Source: CALMEC01 sp964531025 (lineage in GTDB: Bacteria; Actinomycetota; Thermoleophilia; Miltoncostaeales; Miltoncostaeaceae). From it: 64,000 bases of DNA. This document shows positions 42,796 to 51,972 of the stretch, piece after piece. The stretch is from NCBI GenBank assembly GCA_964531025.1, contig CAZHDY010000001.1:992001-1056000 (forward strand), read 5' to 3'. The translations under genes were made by a program, and so were the position numbers. How positions within the stretch are numbered: the first letter of the stretch is position 1; the number at the start of each line of letters is the position of its first letter. The notes below the pieces were generated by a model. That model saw nothing but the letters and a program-made list of their open reading frames with translations, made no database searches and was not told where the DNA came from.

Positions 42796-44466
42796 ATGGT
42801 CCCCGGCATGCGACGCCCGTCCCGACGATCCCTGGTCACCCTGACCGCGCTCACAGCCGCATGCGCCGTACCGTTCGTCGCCAGCGGCGCCGACGGGACG
42901 ATAACCACATTCGCCGGCAGCACCCGCGGATTCGCGGGGGACGGAGGTGAAGCCACGCAGGCGCTGCTCGACGCCCCGCAGGGGATGGGGCTCGCACCCG
43001 ACGGCGTGGTCCTGATCGCCGACACCGAGAACAACCTGATTCGACGCGTCGGCACGGACGGGATCATCACGACGGTGGCCGGCCGGTTCGGAGAGGCCGG
43101 ATTCGACGGGGACGGAGGTCGTGCCACGGATACGGCGCTCAACCGTCCGACGGACGTGCTCGTGGGCGGGGGCGGCTACTGGATCGCGGACTCGGCCAAC
43201 AATCGCATCCGCCGGGTGCGCCCCGACGGCACGATGGTCACGGTGGCCGGTGACGGTACCGCCGGCCTTTCCGGCGATGGCGGGCCGGCGACGTCGGCGC
43301 GTCTCGACAACCCACGCGAGCTCAGCACCATGGCCGACGGATCACTCCTGGTCGCCGACACCGGTAACCATCGCATCCGCCGCGTCGCACCCGACGGCAC
43401 CATCAGCACGTTCGCCGGTACGGGTCCGGGTTTCTCGGGTGACGGCGGACCGGCGACCAACGCCGCGCTCAACGCGCCCACCGGAACAACCACGATGCCC
43501 GACGGTTCGGTGCTGATCGCCGACACGGGCAACGATCGCATCCGCCGCGTCGCACCGAACGGCGTCATCACGACCATCGCCGGCAGCCAGCGCGGCTTCT
43601 CGGGTGAGGGTGACCCGGCCCGCGCCGCGAACCTCGCGGCACCGGCCGACGTGCAGGCGACCGGGCCGAACGGCGGTTACCTGATCATCGACGCCGACAA
43701 CAACCGCGTGCGCCGTGTCACGCCGCTCGGCGCCATCTTCACCGTGTCCGGCGGCGTCCCTGGCCTGCACGGAGACAACGGCCCGGCGAGCGCCGGACTG
43801 CTCAACCGACCGCGCGCCATCCAGTCGGCACCGGGTGGCGGCGTGCTCGTCGCCGACACCGGCAACAGCCGCATCCGTCGGCTGAGCGACGTGGGCGCCC
43901 TCCCGGCGCCGGCGCGCGGCCGATGGCTGTCCGTGACGCCCGCCGCCGGCAACGTCACGGTTCAGCCCACGGGTGACCCCGCCACGATCGCGCTCCGCGA
44001 ACCGGACATCGCACCGCACCGCTCGCAGGTCGACGCCCGTTCCGGCGCCCTCACCGTCGGTGTGCTCGGGCCCGCCCGCAAGCCCGCGAACGCCTGGGTC
44101 TCGGGCACCCGGTTCCGCATGGACTCGCCACGCACCGGCAGCATCATCGCCGACCTGCGCCTGAACGAGCCGATCGTCTGTCGCACGACATCCGTCAAGA
44201 AGGCCAACGCCACCAAAGCCACCAAGACGAAGCGGACCCGGCGCCTGCGTATCCGCGTCAAGGGCCGCTACCGCACCATCGGCAGCTTCGCCTCGGCCGT
44301 GGCGAGCGGCACCGCCTGGAACATCACCGACGCCTGCGACCGCACCGTCATCCGCGTCACCGAGGGCCGGGTCGTCGTCCGCAACCGCCGCACCGGGAAG
44401 ATCCTCACCGTCAGGGCGGGTCAACGGGTGACGATCCTCAAGTCCGGCCGCGTCGTACGTGGCTGA
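42796..44466 (+). CDS. Secreted NHL-repeat protein with FecR-like C-terminus
   Basis: 556 residues with a signal peptide (MRRPSRRSLVTLTALTAACA; ATG 42796 or 42808). Six NHL blades follow between about 35 and 385, each with a FAGDGGEAT-like turn and a VLIADTENNLIRRV-like strand, predicted to form a six-bladed propeller. Residues about 400-556 resemble a FecR domain (VDARSGALTVGVLGPARK, VTEGRVVVRNRRTGK), broken by a basic Lys/Thr insert. It is divergent from the cyclase. Function unknown; a surface ligand-binding role is likely. Confidence 0.82.
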   Translation: MVPGMRRPSRRSLVTLTALTAACAVPFVASGADGTITTFAGSTRGFAGDGGEATQALLDAPQGMGLAPDGVVLIADTENNLIRRVGTDGIITTVAGRFGEAGFDGDGGRATDTALNRPTDVLVGGGGYWIADSANNRIRRVRPDGTMVTVAGDGTAGLSGDGGPATSARLDNPRELSTMADGSLLVADTGNHRIRRVAPDGTISTFAGTGPGFSGDGGPATNAALNAPTGTTTMPDGSVLIADTGNDRIRRVAPNGVITTIAGSQRGFSGEGDPARAANLAAPADVQATGPNGGYLIIDADNNRVRRVTPLGAIFTVSGGVPGLHGDNGPASAGLLNRPRAIQSAPGGGVLVADTGNSRIRRLSDVGALPAPARGRWLSVTPAAGNVTVQPTGDPATIALREPDIAPHRSQVDARSGALTVGVLGPARKPANAWVSGTRFRMDSPRTGSIIADLRLNEPIVCRTTSVKKANATKATKTKRTRRLRIRVKGRYRTIGSFASAVASGTAWNITDACDRTVIRVTEGRVVVRNRRTGKILTVRAGQRVTILKSGRVVRG

Positions 44467-44490
44467 GGTGGGCCGACCCGAACCAGGGGA

Positions 44491-45150
44491 TCACATCCGA
44501 CAGCGCGCGGCGATGGCCTCCCGATCGCATACGACCACACGTCCGCGTGCCAAACGCAGACTTCCGCGCTCCTCGTCCTCGCGCAGCACGCGGTTGACCG
44601 TGGCCCGCGATGTGCCCGCCAGGCCCGCAAGGTCCTCCTGCCGCAAGGGGATCGTCACCTCGCCGTCCGCTCCGTCGCCGTAGACGGCGACGAGCTCGAG
44701 CAGCCGGCGGCGCACGCGACTGTCGACGTTGACGTACAGGGCGTCAAGCAGGTGGCGTGACAGGCGGGTCACCTCGCCGACGAGGATCGCGATGAGCACC
44801 TCGTTGACGCCCGGGTGGCGGCGGCGCAGATCCTCGAAGTGGTCCCGCAGGATCGAGCGGGTCTCGCCGGCCTCCAGCGCCTCGACGGTCGCCGTACGAC
44901 GCTGGTCGGGCCCCAGGAGCGCGAGCTCACCGAAGAGGTCACCGGGCCCGAGAACCGTGAGCACCGCGGTGTCACCGAGCGGGGTGGTGACGCGCACCGC
45001 GAAGCGCCCGCGCTCGACAAGGTGGATGGTGTCGGCCGGGTCGTGCGCGTGGAAGACGACCTCGCCTTTCGCGAACCGACGACGGCGCGCGATGGACAGC
45101 ACCTGCTGCACATCGGCCTCGGCGACCCCGTCGAAGATGGCCCATCGCAT
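44491..45150 (-). CDS. Crp/Fnr-family transcriptional regulator
   Basis: 219 residues. The cyclic-nucleotide-binding domain (1-120) has LVERGRFAVRV and GPGDLFGELALLGPDQRRTAT, including the Glu and Arg that bind cAMP in CRP. The C-terminal winged helix has LRQEDLAGLAGTSRATVNRV near 168-187. It could answer to the CHASE2 cyclase encoded nearby, which is an inference. It converges on the NHL gene. Confidence 0.92.
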   Translation of the reverse strand: MRWAIFDGVAEADVQQVLSIARRRRFAKGEVVFHAHDPADTIHLVERGRFAVRVTTPLGDTAVLTVLGPGDLFGELALLGPDQRRTATVEALEAGETRSILRDHFEDLRRRHPGVNEVLIAILVGEVTRLSRHLLDALYVNVDSRVRRRLLELVAVYGDGADGEVTIPLRQEDLAGLAGTSRATVNRVLREDEERGSLRLARGRVVVCDREAIAARCRM

Positions 45151-45469
45151 GGAGGAAGGCTATCCCGAGGGCGATGCGGAGGTGATCGGCGCCGGTGGGC
45201 GCCGTCGGGCAACAGGACCGACGCCGTCCGCTCCACGAACGACGCACCGGACAGGTGCACACGAACGCATCGCCGTCGAGGCGTGCGTCGAAACCGTGCT
45301 GGCCGACGGCCTCTCCCCTCAGACCCCGCATGCCGCGGCACCGACGACGGGGGCTCGGCGTCGACTACGTAACTGACGCGTACACCGACCACGTCTGTGG
45401 CGAATGAACGGTAGGTTTTCGCGATTCCCTCATCGAGAGGGCCGCGCCCAGCGACGACAGGAGATCGAG
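45151..45469. other. Divergent promoter region between crp-like gene and secreted protein
   Basis: About 320 bases. I see no gene, repeat family copy or clear Crp-type TGTGA-N6-TCACA site here. Confidence 0.4.
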
Positions 45470-46063
45470 ATGCCGTCCACCCCGCCCGAGGTCCCCGCCA
45501 GCATCCACCGTCACCGACGAGCACGTGTGGTGGGCGCCGCAGCCGCCGTCGTCGCGCTGGCCGCCGTCGCCGCTCCGGCCGATGCGGTGGTGCACCGCAG
45601 CAAATACTGGTCGTGGAACGGTCCGGCGAATTGGACGGCGTCATACGGCGCCTATGGCATCACGGTGATGGGTGACCGCGGGGCCGTCCTCGACGTCGGT
45701 TTCTCATCGACGATCTGCGCGAACGGTGCCAACTGGAACCAATCGGTGACCAACTACTTCGCCTCCCAGCGACGGGCGCTCGTCCAGCGGGGGTTCCGGA
45801 TCAGCACCGTCACGCGGATCATCCGGCCGGCCGGGAAGTCCGCCACCTACCGCCGTCAGACGGTCGGCGGCACGCGCGGCGGAAAGAGGGCGCTCGTCAC
45901 CTTCGAGTACGACTTCACCTCGTCGACCGGCGGCCTCAACTACTGCTACCAGCGAAGCGAATCGGTCTCCGCACTCAACGCGGCCTGGAACGCGAAGCTC
46001 CCGCAGCTTCGTGCGGTCAAGGCGTCACTCGCCTACTTCGGGCCGGGTGCCGTCGACGAGTGA
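45470..46063 (+). CDS. Secreted protein of unknown function
   Basis: 197 residues from ATG 45470 with AGGAGATCGAG upstream. After a basic start the hydrophobic VVGAAAAVVALAAVAAP ends in ADA, a signal-peptide site. The mature domain has two Cys (SSTICANGANWNQSV and LNYCYQRSE) likely to form a disulfide, and alternating strands. No family recognised. Confidence 0.7.
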   Translation: MPSTPPEVPASIHRHRRARVVGAAAAVVALAAVAAPADAVVHRSKYWSWNGPANWTASYGAYGITVMGDRGAVLDVGFSSTICANGANWNQSVTNYFASQRRALVQRGFRISTVTRIIRPAGKSATYRRQTVGGTRGGKRALVTFEYDFTSSTGGLNYCYQRSESVSALNAAWNAKLPQLRAVKASLAYFGPGAVDE

Positions 46064-46159
46064 TTCCACGGAGGCGTGGATCGGACGGTTCGCTGCAGGA
46101 CGCGTGACCTTCTGCCACATGTCCCGCGAGCGGCACATGGCGCTCCAGCGGAACAGCTC

Positions 46160-46190
46160 GGTGTCCGGCGACGCTAGGTCGCCGGACACC
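46160..46190. terminator. Bidirectional terminator hairpin
   Basis: GGTGTCCGGCGAC-GCTAG-GTCGCCGGACACC, a perfect 13-bp stem with a 5-base loop between the convergent secreted-protein and mdh genes. Confidence 0.8.
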
Positions 46191-46200
46191 GGAACAACGA

Positions 46201-47187
46201 CTAGCCGAGCATCTCCGCGACGGTCTCGCGCTCGCCGACCAGCTCGTCGTTGCTGACGCCGATCTTCTCCTTGGCGAAGTCGTCGTGCTGCCACGTCGTG
46301 TCGACGGTGTACTCACCGACGCCGGTGGTGCGCACCGGCATGGAGGCCCAGATGCCCTCCGCGAAGCCGTACTGACCGTCCGACTTGACCGCGATCGAGT
46401 GGATCGTGTCACCGGGGGTGACGAGGGCCTTCACGTGGTCGATCAGGGCGTTGGCGGCCGAGGCGGCGCTGGAGAGGCCGCGGGCCTCGATGATGGCGGC
46501 GCCACGCTTGCCGACGGTCGGGAGGAAGTCCTCCTTGAGCCACTTCTCGTCGGTGATGACGTCCGTGACGGCCTTGCCACCGATCGTGGCGTTGGTGAAG
46601 TCGGCGAACATCGTCGGCGAGTGGTTGCCGAAGATGACCAGGTTCTCGACGTCGGTGACGCGAGTGCCCGACTTCTGGGCAAGCTGCGTGACCGCGCGGT
46701 TCTGGTCGAGGCGGGTCATGGCCGTGAAGCGCTCGGGGCCGAGGCGCTTGGCCTGTGACGCGGCGATCATGACGTTCGTGTTGCACGGGTTGCCGACGAC
46801 GGCGACACGGCAATCATCCGCGGCGACCTCGTCGATGGCCGTTCCCTGCTCGATGAAGATCTTGCCGTTGTCACGAAGCAGGTCGGCGCGCTCCATTCCC
46901 GGTCCACGCGGCTTCGATCCGACGAGGAGGCACCAGTTGGCAGCCTCGAACGCCTTGCGGGGATCGTCGTTCAGCTCGATGCCGTGAAGCAGCGGGAAGG
47001 CGCAGTCGTCCAGCTCCATGGCGACACCGCGCATGGCCTTCTGCGGGCCCTCGACCGGGATCTCAAGAAGCTGGAGGATGACCGGCTGGTCCTTGCCGAA
47101 CATCTCACCGGCGGCGATGCGCGGGAGAAGGCTGTATCCGATCTGACCGGCGGCACCGGTGACGGCGACTCGAATTGCGTTGCTCAT
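46201..47187 (-). CDS. mdh: Malate dehydrogenase
   Basis: 328 residues; oxidises malate to oxaloacetate with NAD in the TCA cycle. NAD-binding VTGAAGQIGYSLL near 9, substrate Arg residues in SKPRGPGMERADLL, AVVGNPCNTNVMI, MTRLDQNRA, and the catalytic His in FGNHSPT near 189 are visible. It belongs to the longer MDH type common in actinobacteria. It lies 27 bases after icd on the same strand. Confidence 0.96.
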   Translation of the reverse strand: MSNAIRVAVTGAAGQIGYSLLPRIAAGEMFGKDQPVILQLLEIPVEGPQKAMRGVAMELDDCAFPLLHGIELNDDPRKAFEAANWCLLVGSKPRGPGMERADLLRDNGKIFIEQGTAIDEVAADDCRVAVVGNPCNTNVMIAASQAKRLGPERFTAMTRLDQNRAVTQLAQKSGTRVTDVENLVIFGNHSPTMFADFTNATIGGKAVTDVITDEKWLKEDFLPTVGKRGAAIIEARGLSSAASAANALIDHVKALVTPGDTIHSIAVKSDGQYGFAEGIWASMPVRTTGVGEYTVDTTWQHDDFAKEKIGVSNDELVGERETVAEMLG

Positions 47188-47214
47188 GTGTTCCTTTTCG
47201 TCCTTTGTCCGCGA

Positions 47215-48297
47215 TCAGCCCTGGAGCTTCTTGACGAGGGCGTCGGCGACGCCGCTGGTGCCGACGGCGGTCGGGTCGTCCCGGTCGGCCTTCATGTCGT
47301 AGGTCACGTCCTTGCCCTCACGGATGACTTCGGCGATGGCGTTCTCCATGCGGTCGGCCGCCTCGGTCTCCTTGAGGTATCGGAGCATCATGACGCCGGA
47401 GAGCATCATGGCCATCGGGTTGACCTTGTTCTGACCGGCGTACTTCGGCGCGCTGCCGTGGGTGGGCTCGAAGAGCGCGGCCCGGGTACCGATGTTGGCG
47501 CCCGGGGCGACGCCGAGACCGCCGACGAGGCCGGCGCAGAGGTCCGACAGGACGTCGCCGTAGAGGTTCGGGAGGACGAGGACGTCGTAGAGCTCGGGCT
47601 TCTGCACGAGCTGCATGCACATGTTGTCGACGATGCGCTCCTCGAACTCGATGTCCGAGTTCTCGGCGGCGACCTGCGTGGCCACCTCGAGGAAGAGGCC
47701 GTCGGAGTACTTCATGATGTTGGCCTTGTGGACGGCCGTGACCTTCTTGCGGCCGTACTCACGGGCGTAGTCGAACGCGTACTGCACGATGCGGCGGGTA
47801 CCCTCGACCGAGATCGGCTTGATCGAGATGCCCGAGTGATCGGCGATCTTCGCTCCGGAGAGCTCTTCGATCTCGCGGCGGATCTTCTCGGCGTCCGGCG
47901 TGTCCTTCTCGAACTCGATGCCGGCGTAGAGGTCCTCGGTGTTCTCGCGTACGAGTACGAGGTCGATGTCGGTGTACTTGCTGCGTACACCCTCGTACGA
48001 CTTGCAGGGGCGAACACAGGCGTAGAGGTCGATGGCCTTGCGGAGCGCGACGTTGACGCTGCGGAAACCGGTGCCGACCGGGGTCGTGATCGGGCCCTTG
48101 ATGGCGATCTTGTTCCGCTCGATCGATTCGATGACCGTGTCGGGAAGCGGGGTTCCGGCGGTCTCCATGATGTCGACGCCGGCCTCTTCAACGTCCCAGT
48201 TGAAGTCGACGCCCGTCGCGTCAAGGACGCGCTTCGTAGCCTCGGCGATCTCGGGACCTGTGCCGTCCCCGGGGATAAAGGTCACATCGTAAGCCAC
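47215..48297 (-). CDS. icd: Isocitrate dehydrogenase (NAD-IDH/IPMDH superfamily)
   Basis: 360 residues. Motifs: FIPGDGTGPEI at the start, VRENTEDLYAGIEF near 125, TAVHKANIMKYSDGLF near 180 and VLPNLYGDVLSDLCAG near 240, as in short isocitrate dehydrogenases. Isopropylmalate dehydrogenase is the alternative, but the TEDLYAGIE phosphosubstrate loop and operon with mdh favour isocitrate. GTG 48297 has AAGGAG ten bases upstream. Confidence 0.88.
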   Translation of the reverse strand: MAYDVTFIPGDGTGPEIAEATKRVLDATGVDFNWDVEEAGVDIMETAGTPLPDTVIESIERNKIAIKGPITTPVGTGFRSVNVALRKAIDLYACVRPCKSYEGVRSKYTDIDLVLVRENTEDLYAGIEFEKDTPDAEKIRREIEELSGAKIADHSGISIKPISVEGTRRIVQYAFDYAREYGRKKVTAVHKANIMKYSDGLFLEVATQVAAENSDIEFEERIVDNMCMQLVQKPELYDVLVLPNLYGDVLSDLCAGLVGGLGVAPGANIGTRAALFEPTHGSAPKYAGQNKVNPMAMMLSGVMMLRYLKETEAADRMENAIAEVIREGKDVTYDMKADRDDPTAVGTSGVADALVKKLQG

Positions 48298-48612
48298 GGC
48301 TGTTCGACTCCTTGGGCGCTGATCAGTAAAGCGGCCGAACCAAACGGGCCGGCCGACCGGCCGCGCAGTATAGCCGTCGGCGGTCGCTCGGGGGCTGAAT
48401 CTCGGTGCTTCCGGGCACTTTTTCGCCCGGCTTCCACCCGCAGTCGCGGGCCGAACATCCAAAAGCCTCATACCCGTCGCGGACCGTACCGACACCGGGA
48501 TCCGACGATGCGGCCCCGCGGCCACACGCGTATCGCCGCAGGACATGCGCGCGGCCCCGACGGACCGGACCCCGGACCGACGCAACTTGTCCGATGACAA
48601 GCCGCGCGGGGT
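48298..48612. other. Intergenic region upstream of icd-mdh
   Basis: 315 bases that must hold the icd promoter and the 3' end of the AraC-VOC gene. It contains a CTTGTC-CGAT-GACAAG palindrome at 48586-48601, 12 bases past the AraC-VOC stop, and a weak CCGGGC/GCCCGG hairpin at 48411-48430. Confidence 0.4.
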
Positions 48613-49920
48613 CTACCCCTTCCGTGCCGGACGCAGGCCCCGATAGTCCCCGAAGCACCAGTGGACGCCCCCAGCGTCCACGACGGTGAACTGCTCGCCG
48701 CCGTAGCCCGGTGACTCCAGCTCCTGGACGATCGTCGCCCCGGCGGCCACGACCCGGGCGTGGACGGCCCGCACGTCGTCGGTCACCACGTAGCAGCCAC
48801 CGTTCGGAAGGTTCGAGAACTCGGTGTCACGGTTCGTCGATCCGACCATGACCCCGCCCCCTTCGGGCCAGATCAGCTCGGCGTGGGCCACCCGCGTGGG
48901 ATCGGCACCATCGGGTACGACCAGAGCGGCCTCGAATCCGAGGACCTCGGTGAGGAAGCGGATCGCCGCGGGCGCGTCGTCGTAGGTGAAGCTCGGCCAC
49001 ACGGTCTTCGGTGCGGCATCGGCGGTATGTGTGTGCTCAGTCATGGGTCGAAGTCTCATCTCCCGACGTTGCAGCGTCTTGAACAAACGGATGACCTCGT
49101 CCGCGAGCCACCGCCGCGGTGTGGTGCCGCAGATCCTCCGCCACTCACGGGTCATGTGCGCCTGGTCCGCGTAGCCCGCCCGGATGGCGAGCCCGGCCAG
49201 ACCCTGCCGCGGATCGGCACGCAGAAGCCGCATCGCCAGGTTGAACCGCATCACCAGCGCCATGGTCTTCGGAGGGAGGCCGTACTCGTCGCGGAACCGG
49301 TTCGTCAGATGCCGACGCGACCACCCGAGGTCACCCGCCAGAGCATCGACCCGGACCTGTCCGTGGCTCTCGGTGATCGACCGCCACGCGGCAGAAGCAG
49401 CGGTGTGAACCTCCCAGTCCCTTGCCTCGGCGCACGCGACCCGCGCCACCAGGAAGGCGTCAAGCACACGAAAGCGCTCTGCCCACGACGCCGCACGGAC
49501 CAGATCGTCAAGCAGACCGTCGACCGCAGCAGGCGGCCACACGTCGGCCAAATGAACGACATCACCCGTCACGACCCCCGACGGCATGCCGAACAGCGCA
49601 CGCGCGCCCAACGGTGACACGTCGATCTGCATGCCGTGCTGCGAGCCGGCGTGCGGGATGGCGACGGCGCGATCGTGCAGCCCACCGACGAGTCCCCAGA
49701 AGGCATGCGGTTCCAGTTCGGACTCTGGGGCCATGGCCAGCCGCATCGGGTCGTCGAAGGCGATGACCATCGTGAGTGACGCACCGGGCATGCCGAGATG
49801 GATGCCCGCAGGAAGGCCGGCGAACCGGTATCCGACCATGCGGTCGACCAGGCCGCGGAGTTCCGGTGGTGGCCGGTGACGCTCCGAGTGGACCACCCCG
49901 GTGACCGCGCTGCCCTCCAT
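48613..49920 (-). CDS. AraC-type regulator fused to a glyoxalase (VOC) domain
   Basis: 435 residues in one uninterrupted frame. Residues 1-170 are an AraC sensor-like region; about 185-285 hold the double helix-turn-helix (VRVDALAGDLGWSRRHLTNR, and LAIRAGYADQAHMTREWRRI). Residues about 310-430 are a VOC fold (PSFTYDDAPAAIRFLTEVLG and GEQFTVVDAGGVHWCFG), as in bleomycin-resistance or PhnB-like proteins. An ATG at 49044 at the junction could start a separate VOC protein. AraC and VOC genes are often neighbours; here they are joined. Ligand unknown. Confidence 0.85.
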   Translation of the reverse strand: MEGSAVTGVVHSERHRPPPELRGLVDRMVGYRFAGLPAGIHLGMPGASLTMVIAFDDPMRLAMAPESELEPHAFWGLVGGLHDRAVAIPHAGSQHGMQIDVSPLGARALFGMPSGVVTGDVVHLADVWPPAAVDGLLDDLVRAASWAERFRVLDAFLVARVACAEARDWEVHTAASAAWRSITESHGQVRVDALAGDLGWSRRHLTNRFRDEYGLPPKTMALVMRFNLAMRLLRADPRQGLAGLAIRAGYADQAHMTREWRRICGTTPRRWLADEVIRLFKTLQRREMRLRPMTEHTHTADAAPKTVWPSFTYDDAPAAIRFLTEVLGFEAALVVPDGADPTRVAHAELIWPEGGGVMVGSTNRDTEFSNLPNGGCYVVTDDVRAVHARVVAAGATIVQELESPGYGGEQFTVVDAGGVHWCFGDYRGLRPARKG

Positions 49921-49931
49921 CGCCCGAGTCT

Positions 49932-49952
49932 AGACCGTTGATCCAACGGTCT
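49932..49952. promoter_or_regulatory. AGACCGTTG palindrome before AraC-VOC start
   Basis: AGACCGTTG-ATC-CAACGGTCT is a perfect 9-3-9 inverted repeat ending 11 bases before the AraC-VOC ATG. It may be an autoregulatory operator or a hairpin over the start site. Confidence 0.45.
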
Positions 49953-50120
49953 CAGGGTGTTGCGGGCGTCCCCGTGACGGCGGGTGCGCGACCGGTCGAA
50001 TCCACCACCACCCACCCCGGACCGAACGCCGATCCACCTGCCCGTTCCCGGGTCCGACCCCACCGTGCGGAGCCGTCATCCACGGGCCCGCGCGACCGCC
50101 CGCAGCGATCCGCCGCATCT

Positions 50121-50138
50121 GTCTCAAGCGGCTGAGAC
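50121..50138. promoter_or_regulatory. GTCTCA-N6-TGAGAC palindrome upstream of sdhA
   Basis: A perfect 6-6-6 inverted repeat about 130 bp before sdhA, in the 347-base spacer to the AraC-VOC gene. Possible operator; the regulator is unknown. The rest of the spacer shows nothing recognisable. Confidence 0.35.
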
Positions 50139-50267
50139 GAATGCGTCAATGCGGGAGCGGGGACACATGCCCCTGACATCGCGCCCTGCAGCAGGCATTT
50201 CGTGCGCATGCGATCAAAGCCAGATAATGTCCGTGGCCAGGCCCCGAAAGCTGGAGGAAAGCGAAGC

Positions 50268-51962
50268 GTGCGGACGCATGATGTCGTGGTGGTAGGCGCA
50301 GGACTTGCTGGTATGCGCGCGGCCATCGCCGCCAAGGAAGCCGGTGTCGATGTGGCGCTGGTCACCAAGATTCACCCGGTCCGGAGTCACTCCGGCGCCG
50401 CTCAGGGCGGGATCAATGCCGCGCTCGGCAACGAGACCGACGACAGCCCCGAGAACCACACGTTCGACACCGTGAAGGGATCGGACTACATCGGCGACCA
50501 GGACGCCATCGCCATCCTCTGTGAGGAGGCTCCTGGAGAGATCATCCAGCTCGAGCACTGGGGCGCGATCTTCAGTCGGCACGAGACCACGGGAAAGATC
50601 GCCCAGCGACCGTTCGGTGGAGCCGGCTTCCCCCGCACCTGTTTCTCGGCGGACGTGACCGGACTCGTGATCCTCCACACGCTGTGGACCGTCTGCGTCA
50701 AGCTCGACATCCCGGTGTACGAGGAGTACTTCGTCACCGAGCTGATCCGTGACGAGAACGGTGCGTGCAGCGGTGTCGTCGCATACGACATGATCCACGG
50801 CACCATCGAGACGATCGCCGCCAAGGCGGTCATCCTCGGAACCGGCGGCGCGGGCCGCGTGTACCGCCCCTCCACCAACTCGCATTCCAGCACCGGCGAC
50901 GGCATGGGCATGGCGCTCGCCATGGGCCTGCCGCTGAAGGACATGGAGTTCATGCAGTTCCACCCCACCACGCTCGCCGCCAACGGCGTGCTGGTGACGG
51001 AGGGTGCCCGCGGAGAAGGCGGCTATCTGCTGAACAAGGACGGCGAGCGGTTCATGTCCAAGTACGCGCCGAACAAGCTCGAGCTTGCGTCGCGTGACGT
51101 CGTCTCCCGCGCCGAGGCCACCGAGATCCTCGAGGGCCGCGGCGTCGACGGATGTGTGTTCATCGACCTCCGCCACCTGGGTGCCGACCGCATCAAGGAG
51201 CGGCTCCCGCAGATCCGGGAACTGGCCATCGCGTTCGCCGGTGTCGATCCCATCGACACACCCATCCCGATCCGCCCCGGAGCCCACTACCACATGGGTG
51301 GGATCCACACGGACCCCTGGGGGGCCACGCCGCACATGCCCGGCCTCTATGCCGCCGGCGAGTGTGCCTGCGTCTCCGTGCACGGCGCCAACCGCCTCGG
51401 CGGCAACTCGCTGCTCGACACCGTGGTCTTCGGCCGCCGCGCCGGCGTCGCCGCCGCGGGATACGTCCAGAGCGGGGTCAACGGCCGTCCCAGCAGCGTG
51501 TCGAACGCCCAGGCCCGCGACTTCGAGCGCAAGGTCCAGGAGCTGCTCAACCGCAAGAACGGTCCCCGTCAGCACGAACTGCGCGACAAGCTCGCCGACA
51601 CGATGCAGGAGAAGGTCGGTGTGTTCCGCACCGGTGAGGAGCTCGAGTCCGCCAAGAAGACGGTCCACGAGCTCCGCGATCAGTTCAAGGACGTCATCGT
51701 CGACGACAAGGGCAAGACGTTCAACCAGTCGCTCATCCACACCATCGAGACCGGATGGCTGCTCGACCTCGCCGCGTGCATGGTCGAGGGTGCCGTCGTC
51801 CGGACTGAGAGCCGCGGCGCCCACTCAAGGGTTGACTTCCCCGACCGAGATGACGAGAACTGGATGAAGCACACGCTGTCGTACCTCGACGGCGACGACA
51901 TCCGCCTCGACTACTCCGAGGTCAGCGTCACCAAATACGAACCGCAAGTCCGTACCTACTAG
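50268..51962 (+). CDS. sdhA: Succinate dehydrogenase/fumarate reductase flavoprotein subunit
   Basis: 564 residues. FAD-binding VVVGAGLAGMRAAIAAKEAG at the start, the covalent-FAD His region VRSHSGAAQGGINAALGN, RPFGGAGFPRTCF, the active-site THPTT-like FMQFHPTTLAANG, and HYHMGGIHTD with HGANRLGGNSLLD. It oxidises succinate (or reduces fumarate) and passes electrons to SdhB. GTG 50268 follows GGAGGAAAG. First gene of sdhA-sdhB-sdhE. Confidence 0.95.
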   Translation: MRTHDVVVVGAGLAGMRAAIAAKEAGVDVALVTKIHPVRSHSGAAQGGINAALGNETDDSPENHTFDTVKGSDYIGDQDAIAILCEEAPGEIIQLEHWGAIFSRHETTGKIAQRPFGGAGFPRTCFSADVTGLVILHTLWTVCVKLDIPVYEEYFVTELIRDENGACSGVVAYDMIHGTIETIAAKAVILGTGGAGRVYRPSTNSHSSTGDGMGMALAMGLPLKDMEFMQFHPTTLAANGVLVTEGARGEGGYLLNKDGERFMSKYAPNKLELASRDVVSRAEATEILEGRGVDGCVFIDLRHLGADRIKERLPQIRELAIAFAGVDPIDTPIPIRPGAHYHMGGIHTDPWGATPHMPGLYAAGECACVSVHGANRLGGNSLLDTVVFGRRAGVAAAGYVQSGVNGRPSSVSNAQARDFERKVQELLNRKNGPRQHELRDKLADTMQEKVGVFRTGEELESAKKTVHELRDQFKDVIVDDKGKTFNQSLIHTIETGWLLDLAACMVEGAVVRTESRGAHSRVDFPDRDDENWMKHTLSYLDGDDIRLDYSEVSVTKYEPQVRTY

Positions 51963-51972
51963 GGGAGCCGAC

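Noticed and set aside
47215..48297. 3-isopropylmalate dehydrogenase (leuB)
   Set aside because: Same superfamily, but the substrate loop and the operon with mdh fit isocitrate dehydrogenase better; not fully excluded.
46984..48597. 537-codon open frame on the plus strand
   Set aside because: Exact antisense shadow of mdh and icd; Asp/Val/Leu-rich sequence typical of reverse reading of conserved enzymes.
50214..51824. Long minus-strand frame opposite sdhA
   Set aside because: Mirror frame of a gene with complete FAD and active-site motifs; no domain of its own.
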